Shown: positions 56,715 to 64,000 of the stretch, one piece after another
How the letters are laid out: each line of letters opens with the position of its first letter
Position numbering within the stretch: the stretch's first letter is position 1
NCBI GenBank assembly: GCA_012932295.1
Contig: JAAONU010000010.1
Span: 20,596,047-20,660,046, forward strand
From: Cyclina sinensis
Lineage: Eukaryota; Mollusca; Bivalvia; Venerida; Veneridae
Length of the DNA: 64,000 nucleotides
Direction: 5' to 3'
Translations under genes and position numbers: made by a program
Notes under the pieces: generated by a model
What the model was told of the DNA's origin: nothing
Database searches by the model: none
The model's input: the letters and a program-made list of their open reading frames with translations, nothing else

Positions 56715-58177
56715 ATAGAAATGGTTTCTTTGCATGGCAATCTATTCGTTTTTATAGTATGACAAGATAGATAATAGTTTTGTCACTTACTGTTTTCACA
56801 GTACAATTCAGAGGCTAAGGAATTATTAAATTTCTTAATGATAGTCTAATAAACTTAGCGTCTGATGCAGACGAGGCCGGTTAGTAAAAGAGTGACTATC
56901 TGTCCGCCTGGAGCCTGGCAAAAAGAATCGTGGAGTAAATGTGTGCTATAGTTGAGATGTCTTTCTTGCTCGATAGGGGTAATCCTATATCATACAAAAT
57001 CACTTTCCTTTGCGGGTTTTTGTTGTTGATGATGTTGTTTTGTTTTGTTTTTGTTTTGTTCTGGGTCTTTTAAGCCTGTTAAAGTTTGCAGTGCCTTTGC
57101 AATCCTCGAAAATGATATATCTTTGATTATTGTTTTATAATTAATTAACAGTCAGCATAACCTCGACTTTTGTTTTGATTTTATTCAGTCGTAATTTTGA
57201 AGTGTTTTTGTGAGTACAGTTATTTATAGTTAATAGAAATGACTTGATAATTTAGATAAAAAGGAAAAATTGTTCGCTCTCTTGATTATAATACTTTGTC
57301 AACGCGTGCTCCTTTGATTCAATCAAGTTGCATGTAAGGCAGTAGACAGCTAAATTGAGAAGTTTGAAATTGGTTTAGAATTTGACGCTTAAATTTCATT
57401 TGCATATGACATTTTAGCTTGACTTAGATTTTTTGCAATGAAAATGTCAAAGAAGTCAGTTTTACTGCTTTATGTATTTGTTCTGTCTGAATCTCGTATA
57501 CTTTTCTCTCTAGGGCTAATGGGTGACGAAAAGGAATCCCCAAAAAACCGTGACTGATTTGCAGAATGATGCTAGTAAACACTGATACCAGATAGCCGCA
57601 GGCATTTGAGACATTTACACAATGATGTGATTCCTGATCAAATGTAAACCTTTCTATAGACAAAAAAATAAAGGTGATATGGATAGTTTAGTTAAATGCT
57701 TACAAATATTTGAATCTAAAAAAAAAAGAAAAAGAAAAGAAAACAAGAAGTAAGTGTTTTATACATGTGCGGTCGAGGACGTACTGAGAAAACGTGTTGT
57801 TTTCGTGTTCAGAAGCATTTTGCAATATAGTTAATAACACAAAGTAAGAGCATATAACAAAACATATATTATCAGCTTATAAAATTTACTGGTAGCTATA
57901 ACATAGCTGCGCAACATAGGATGGCGTTTCCTTTGTAACACCAAAGCAAACTGCACGATTAAATACGGCTGATTTCGGTTATATAGGTCGGAAATTGTAT
58001 ATGAAAATTAAAGGTTTCCGTTTTTTTTACACACAGGGATTATCATTTGAAATGATGTTTAAGTCCAAAATGACTACACGCTAATGAAAGATATTTGTTA
58101 CAAAGGTACTTAATTAGATTGATTTTTTTTTCAAAAATCTAGCAAGTTCTTACTTACTGTCAACTGTATGTTTTATA
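56715..58177. other. non-coding stretch
   Basis: AT-rich with a (TTTTG)n-like tract at about 57038-57060. No gene recognised. Confidence 0.5.
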
Positions 58178-58508
58178 TCATGTAGTCATTTCAAATATTT
58201 TGTATGCTGTGCAGAAGATATTGCAGGACACGAATCTTTTGTCCGTTGTAAAATATAATCTATTTAGTTTATCGATTGTCTGATTTGTGCCTGACAAACC
58301 AAGTCTCTTACATAAATGCTCACAGGCAAAATTTCCTTGTGTTTCGATGAAAATATATTTTTCTAAATATTTTCTAAAAGAAAACACACGAACAGTCACG
58401 AGAATGTTGACTGTTAAACTCAAGCCACGTGACCGAACTTTGAAAATAACGCCAGTCTTTGTTACCATGACAATACATAGTGATCGTATCGTGCTCAACG
58501 TTACCTAA
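58178..58508. other. opposing open frames, frame undecided
   Basis: A minus-strand frame (58178-58498, 106 codons) and a plus-strand frame (58287-58508, 73 codons) overlap. The minus frame has a good acceptor-like TGTGTTTTCTTTTAG within it, after which it reads TQGNFACEHLCKRLGLSG and ends at TGA after a CNIFC pair. The plus frame ends with an apparently beta-rich segment. Neither can be preferred from sequence alone, so no gene is called. Confidence 0.25.
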
Positions 58509-58611
58509 AAACATTTTTCTTTATTATTTACCTATAGATTAAATATTGAGAAATATTGATGACATACAACGCCTATTTTCATTTTCCGTATTTTTACTGT
58601 AAAAATTTATT

Positions 58612-58627
58612 TTTCACTGCAGTGAAA
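58612..58627. repeat. 16-bp palindrome TTTCACTGCAGTGAAA
   Basis: A perfect palindrome, flanked by two direct copies of ATTTTCCGTATTTT (58581 and 58632). Confidence 0.9.
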
Positions 58628-58760
58628 CATATTTTCCGTATTTTCAGTGGTGTCTTGCCGGACTACTTTCTTTTAAATTCAGCCCATACACAAAATTAAA
58701 TGGGAAATTCTTTCGGATCTTAAGGTCAAAAAGCGAGAAAGTATATAATAAACAGAAAAT

Positions 58761-58880
58761 TTAAGTTTTTTTTTCTCTAAATACGGGATTTATTTGCATT
58801 GAGTGGTATTAAAAAATTATATGATAATTTTCATACCACTCTTTGAAAATAAATCCTGTATTTATAGAAAAAAACTTGAA
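58761..58880. repeat. inverted-repeat (foldback) element
   Basis: The left arm (58761-58810) and right arm (58832-58880) are reverse complements with few mismatches: AAATACGGGATTTATTT pairs with AAATAAATCCTGTATTT, and GAGTGGTATT with CATACCACTC. The loop is about 20 nt of A/T. Confidence 0.88.
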
Positions 58881-60771
58881 TATCCTCTATATATTAAGTA
58901 ACATACACTGGCTGAAAGTTTGACACATTCTTGTACATGAAATTCTTAATGAAAGCTTTGGTTTTAGAAAAAAAGTACTATGGTATGAACGGGCATTAAA
59001 GACATAGTGCTTTAACTATCAACTTTTAGAAACATTTTAAGAAAAACTATTATGATAAAAGAAGTTTTTTGCTGTATAAGATAAATAGTTTCATCTGCAT
59101 TTTAAAAATTAATGAATTCTGTTACAAATGATCGTTATGCAAAAAAAAAACGTATGCTTTGATTACATACTAATCAGTACAATACTGAACGATTAGTTGG
59201 ATTTTTGATCTGTCACTTGAATTTCATTTGCGAGTTATATATTTATCTTAAAATGCAATTATTACTCTGCAAACGAAAGAAAGACAGTTTTGATTGATTA
59301 GTATAGCCTTGAAGTGAGTTTGCTTTGCATTTATGAACACATGCTTTTGATAGTTTATGACTTGAATTGACTTTGCATTTCTGATGTAATATTTCTTACA
59401 TCAAACATGATTTAGGAAGACCTCTCTTCAAATAGCCAGAAACAAAATCATATACTTAACTGTGGCTCACGTTTGGGTGCCTCTTAAATATAAGGCGACA
59501 TAATTACTGTCAAGGGATTCATGTTCTCTTTCAACAAAATTTACGACTTTCTTTTGCGTCGGCTTATTTGCTTTAGAGATTAAAAAAAAGTAAAAGAAAA
59601 CAGATGATGAGTGTGTGTATCACTGTGACAGAAAATATACAAACAATTCACTATCGTCGTTAGAGGTAAGGCAAATGCAAAAATATAATAGGACCTTAAG
59701 CATGTATTACACTTGGCTCTTAAGAGACACTAAATGAATTGATCTGTAGGCCAAAAAAATGAATTAAGCTAGTGAAAACAAGAAGAAAGAAATAAGGTCT
59801 TCATAGGATTGTGTCTGTACAGTGTTAATCTTAGATGTAATTCATCAGTTAATTTAAATTGCTACCGTTTCTGTGAGTTGCATATAATGTTGTGTGCAAA
59901 ACATATTTTTAGAAGATTAGGTTTCTCTTGCAAGTGTGGCCTTGAGTGGGAATTTGATTGAAGTGTGTGGAATGATTGCGCTGCTACAGTGTCAGGATCG
60001 ACAGCTTTGATTGATTTAAATTTATAACTAGTTTTAGCAGCAGAGAAACCTCTTGATATCTTTTGACAGCTGCTTTTTTGTTGTTGTTGTTGTTATTTTT
60101 TTTATTTTTTTTTGCTTTGTATGATTTTTAATGTAAACAACATCAGACTTGAATGTTGGAAGAAAAAAAAGATGCTTTAATGACATATAGTATCATATTT
60201 CGAATAAACGACAAACTCTGCAAACTGTTGTAAGCGTTTACCCATTCAAAACAATTTTACACGTAATCTTGAAAAAGTGCTAAATCATCTGTTGTCAAGA
60301 ATTATCTTTAGGTATGAAATGTATTATGTCAGTTAGTAGAAACAGTTAAAGGAAGAACGTATTCCACGGTCTACGCAAGCAAACAATCCGATTCCCAGTC
60401 AGATTTCTTTATTGAAGAAAGATATTGCAGTTGCAGACATGTTTTCTTTAATAAAGGATAAAATTGAAAGGCATTAATATTAACTGATCTTATTAATAGC
60501 CTCCAAATGTTTTATTAATACTAAGAATATCATATTCAGCGAAAATATTGATATTTAAACGTAATTGATTTGAACTGTCTCTCACATTTGTTCCAGACCT
60601 GTAGTTAAACAAAGAAGTCCTTTCAGAAACCACTTCTGAACAGTCTCATATTACGTTTGTAGTTTAGTTAGATTCATTTACAGTGGTTGATTTCTTGAAA
60701 TAATAATTGCACCATTCTTTATTTTTTACGTTGCCCGTTTTTGTGATTGAACGGCATTTAATAAGTGAATA
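58881..60771. other. non-coding stretch
   Basis: AT-rich, with a (TTG)n/T-rich tract at about 60075-60115. No gene recognised. Confidence 0.5.
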
Positions 60772-60868
60772 TTCAAGTTCCCAGTGGGATTCGAACCCGC
60801 ACCGAACGACACCAACCACGTAGCATTGCAAAGTAAGAACGCTTTAGACCACTCAGCATTTGCATCAA
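60772..60868 (-). repeat. tRNA-like (Leu/Ser type) repeat, copy 1
   Basis: On the minus strand TGCTGAGTGGTCTAAAGCG resembles the D-arm and A box of class II (Leu/Ser) tRNAs, and GGTTCGAATCCCAC gives a perfect B box about 50 nt on. The long middle region suits a class II variable arm, but the anticodon stem and acceptor stem do not pair well. A tRNA pseudogene or SINE head is likely. A partial second copy is at 61050-61090. Confidence 0.6.
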
Positions 60869-60887
60869 ACCCCACTCCCTCCCCCAA

Positions 60888-60915
60888 AAATAAATAAATA
60901 AATAAATAAATAATA
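60888..60915 (+). repeat. (AAAT)n microsatellite
   Basis: Six to seven AAAT/AATA units directly beside the tRNA-like repeat. Confidence 0.9.
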
Positions 60916-61049
60916 AGATTGTGCAAATAACCAGAATAATTTTTCACCTCACACTGCACCGTTGGCAGGCCATAAGATGTATGGGAACACTGACAATATG
61001 TACGGAGAGACTTTTTACGGCCGCAACACTTCACAAATAGCGCCGTTGT

Positions 61050-61094
61050 TTTCAAGTCCCCTGTGGGAATCGAACCCGCACCGAACGTCACAAA
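61050..61094 (-). repeat. tRNA-like repeat, copy 2 (B-box part only)
   Basis: TTCAAGTCCCCTGTGGGAAT then CGAACCCGCACCGAACGTCA matches 60772-60812 with a few differences, in the same orientation, 280 nt away. The A-box half is missing. The shared FGAGS.PTG.L string of the minus-strand frame across both comes from this duplication. Confidence 0.7.
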
Positions 61095-61765
61095 CTATTT
61101 TTTTTTATTTGCTGTTTATTTGCTTAATTTTATTGTTATTTATTTTGTTGCAGAAAAAAAATCTGAATTCAGTGTTTCTTCCCTTTAATTTCCACTAAAC
61201 AAGTGTAACCGAATATTACTGTACAACTAAATAGTTCAGTTCAGTTCAAATTTCTTCAAAGGTGTGCGTTTTGTAATTCGTATTTAAAGGCCCGGTTTCA
61301 GTTTGAAAATAAGTAATACTTAACTCACAGGATTTACATATGATGAACAACAATATTTCAAACAAGCAGCCCCTTTATTGACACATATAACACATACCCA
61401 TATCTACAAATATGGAAGTAGGGAACACCAATCATTTCACTAACTTGATGACATGTCAACTCATGCAGTTTTGACACGACCACGTGCGCACTTACAAGAC
61501 CCAATGTAGATCTAAATTTATCACAAACATATTGTATGTAAATTGCTTACAACGTAGAAATTCGTAAGATATTTGTAGAAGATATAAAACATTTGCTCAA
61601 CCGAACCTAACATTTGCAAGCTAAACTGAAATGATAACGATATCACACAAGTGGTCTGGCAAGGAATAGATATATTCTTTCTATCATATCTTCTGAACAA
61701 AGAACATGTCTAGTGAAGATTATTTCATTTGCACTTGCACTTTACGCTCAAATTCTTAGCTGCAG
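61095..61765. other. non-coding, fairly complex sequence upstream of the last exon candidate
   Basis: Less AT-biased than the average. Contains CCACGTGCGC (an E-box CACGTG) at about 61480 and CCCGGTTTCAGTTTG at about 61291. No repeat copy elsewhere in the window, and no tRNA or coding frame, was found. Confidence 0.4.
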
Positions 61766-61989
61766 ATTTGGTCTTTAGGAACGCAATAGTTGCGTATCGG
61801 CCAACGTATTCATGTTTCAAGCAGCTGTTTGACCCTGCCGAAATAAAATATATACAAAGGCAATTAGCTCAAGATAGAAACTCTGTTTATGTAAATCACT
61901 CTGGAATAATGTCACCTCAGACAGAAATGATTGATCCCAGCCCTGATTTCTTCCTAAAGCATGGTCTAAATTTGGAAGCAGTTTATTGA
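61766..61989 (+). CDS. candidate terminal coding exon, unrecognised
   Basis: This is the most protein-like frame in the window. AG acceptors lie at 61758-61759 and 61764-61765 (both phase 1) and at 61777-61778 (phase 2). The frame ends at TGA 61987-61989. The C-terminal part reads FDPAEIKYIQRQLAQDRNS, then VYVNHSGIMSPQTEMIDPSP and DFFLKHGLNLEAVY. It has balanced charge, few Lys/Phe runs and codon choices such as CTG, CCC, GCC and CAG that are unusual for the AT-rich flanks. An upstream in-frame ATG at 61729 exists but would give an N-terminus of unremarkable hydrophobic residues, so a spliced last exon is favoured. A polyadenylation signal AATAAA occurs only about 1.2 kb downstream (63234). 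The family is unknown to me. Confidence 0.4.
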
Positions 61990-64000
61990 CCGGTGTTTTT
62001 TTTTCTCAGCTTTGAAGAAGACACCAAAAAGTATGCTATGAGTTTAAGACGTTTGACTTTAAAATGTTTTCTATTTATCCATTACTTTTATGTATATTAT
62101 GATATGACCATGATCATTTTGTGAATTTTCTCTTTTACTATATTTCAAAGAATGACGTTTTTCAACTAAGATCTCATGATAAAATCTGTGCAGTTTGACA
62201 GTAGTTATTTTCGTACACATAGCTGAACTGTCTAGACAAAATACAACAACACTTTGATCTTGACTCAATGGAAATGAATCCTGCTTGTAGTACAGGTTCA
62301 CTAACAAATGTTTCATAGTACTGTCTGTCACGTGACTTGGTATAAATATGTGACAACTATGTTTTGTCTAAACGAAAGAAGGGAAGTTATATCTGCAATA
62401 TTGTTTCATTGAATAGCTGTATTTTTCTTCTGTACAAAGGAATATACAAACATATATGAAGACAACACGGTAACGTCATCATCATCGTCATCACGTTCGC
62501 CATGATAGTAATGATTGTTATTATTATATTAAGAAGTAACCGTTCTTAAATTTATATCATTTAATATATAATTCGCATTCTCGACATTCAATGCAATTTG
62601 TAACAAATTTTCAACAGCTTCACATTTCGTATTATAGGGTAGCTCAAATATTTTATAACCTACCTATAATATAAACACTTTTCGTTATAGTAGATCTGAA
62701 AATAGAAAGAATAGTCGAAATTTTAAATCAAACCAAAAAAAAAACAACAGTTGAGTAATTGCCGTCAAGTCATTTTCCTTACCTGTGCTTTCGAGACACC
62801 AAACATTGATACGTGGGGTGTTTTTCAAAATTTGAAGATGATGGACATAATGAGTGAAGACGTATTCCTCAGTGGTCATTTATTTTACCCAGTCATGTTG
62901 CTGAATTGCAGAACGTAATTTCCATAATTGAGAAAATGTTTGGCACCCGTCTTTCAGCTGAATAGACAACAGTCTTTGGATATAATATATGACAGAAATC
63001 TCAGACAAATCAGATTTATATGCATAATTTAGAATTATGGGAATAATTGTAGTCGGTTATTCACCTTATATATTAGGAAAATAAGTTATGTTGTCAAATT
63101 TTTGCTTAGCCTATATATTTATGTTTCGTTTTGTGTATAAAACGCTGCCTAGTCATTCTGTCCACATGCCACACCATATTTAACAGAAGGTAGTTATTTT
63201 AAATTTGTTGGGGTATCATCATTTGCTGGCTGAAATAAAAACTTCAGAGGATACTGCAAAACTCTTTGCAGAGAGATGGAACTTCAGATTAGACATGTTA
63301 AACTAGGTTAAGAAGCCGTGATATGAATTCAAAAAATGGCAAAGTGCACTTAACATAATTTTATTTCAAATAAAAACATTTCATCAAACGTTTGTGACAT
63401 TTTAAGGAAAAGCAAAACATATATTCCACATTTTTCTTAACATTAAGCAAACACAAGATATATAAACTGCCTGTGTATATGGCATTTTGGCAGAAACATC
63501 CAGACAAAACAGTTTGATTGACATTATTCTGAAACACAGACAAGAATATACATTCATTTAATTATTTAATTTAATAGAGCGTTCCCTTGCGTTATTCATT
63601 TACATAAATACTTAATACAAACACGAACTAATAAAGAAATAAAAGAATAAAATGTAGTGCATAATTATGTATAACTTTATAAAAAAGGAACCAATATAAA
63701 AGGTTGTTACATATATGTCCACATAATAAACGTCCGGAATTCCAAACAGTTTGGTTTTGCATTGTAAAACGACAGCAAAAAAACTAAAGACTGGTATAAA
63801 CAATATATTTGATTAGCATTACTTTTGTTTCCATGCACAAAGGCAAAATGAAGCTTTTATGCGGTCGGAATGAAACAAAAAGATAAACAAAGAACAAAAA
63901 CATCCATAAAGAAAAAAAGGAGACGTTGTATATATTATAAGAAACATCATGTTGTTGTGTTTTGGTCTTTATCGCTGTAATGTCTCCAATATTGTTTTCA
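61990..64000. other. non-coding stretch to the window end
   Basis: AT-rich. Short overlapping minus-strand frames (62071-62356, 63361-63803) look like chance. AATAAA occurs at 63234-63239. If the exon at 61.8 kb is real, part of this may be its 3' UTR. Confidence 0.45.

Noticed and set aside
60726..61091. Minus-strand frame of 121 codons with a repeated FGAGS.PTG.L string
   Set aside because: The repeated string is the translation of the duplicated tRNA-like B-box block; not coding.
1..64000. Bacterial operon, CRISPR array, phage or viral insertion
   Set aside because: No ribosome-binding-site-led gene runs, no regularly spaced identical repeats with unique spacers (the tandem arrays have no spacers), and no recognisable viral protein frame on either strand.

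Overview
The window looks like non-coding DNA (intronic or intergenic) from a large, AT-rich invertebrate genome, most likely a bivalve mollusc. By eye it is roughly two thirds A+T. I see no long open reading frame, no rRNA, no intact tRNA gene, no CRISPR array and nothing bacterial. The bivalve assignment rests on repeat families that I recall from clam and mussel genomes but cannot search here: Helitron-like elements with a core of tandem repeats, a short inverted-repeat element with ends near AACCCATTTATG, and several long palindromes. Every reading frame longer than 100 codons is either a tandem repeat, an inverted-repeat element or AT-rich chance sequence.

Layout. 1-5 kb: a possible first coding exon, a diverged 1.8-kb duplication with a long hairpin between its arms, and a GC-raised repeat island. 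6-11 kb: two copies, in opposite orientation, of a terminal-inverted-repeat (TIR) element that carries a tRNA-like Pol III promoter, one copy of a second MITE, a decayed coding-like island and an inverted repeat. 11-16 kb: two small ORFs, a 22-bp minisatellite inside a duplicated block, simple repeats and a double palindrome. 16-23 kb: mostly featureless, with the second copy of the second MITE and a few weak exon candidates. 23.3-25.2 kb: Helitron-like element 1 and a 27-bp minisatellite.

28-55 kb is a ladder of old, partly scrambled direct duplications of several kb. I label the recurring modules alpha, beta, gamma and delta. Inside the ladder lie Helitron-like element 2 (30.7-32.4 kb, followed by a second 27-bp minisatellite), a tRNA-headed SINE candidate (34.8-35.1 kb), a Helitron-like fragment (35.7 kb) and Helitron-like element 3 (49.6-51.2 kb), which is interrupted by another inverted-repeat element. 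55-64 kb: palindromic elements, a pair of tRNA-like repeats at 60.8 and 61.1 kb, and a plausible terminal coding exon at 61.8 kb.

Genes. No gene can be named. I list a handful of exon candidates chosen by splice-like signals, locally raised GC and protein-like frames. Several plus-strand candidates (ending near 27.7, 49.2, 56.7 and 62.0 kb) would all be entered in phase 1, the same phase in which the candidate exon at 966-1145 ends. That is suggestive of one long plus-strand gene but is unproven, and eye-picked exons of this size have a high false-positive rate. The repeat annotations are much firmer than the coding ones. Boundaries of diverged duplications are approximate.
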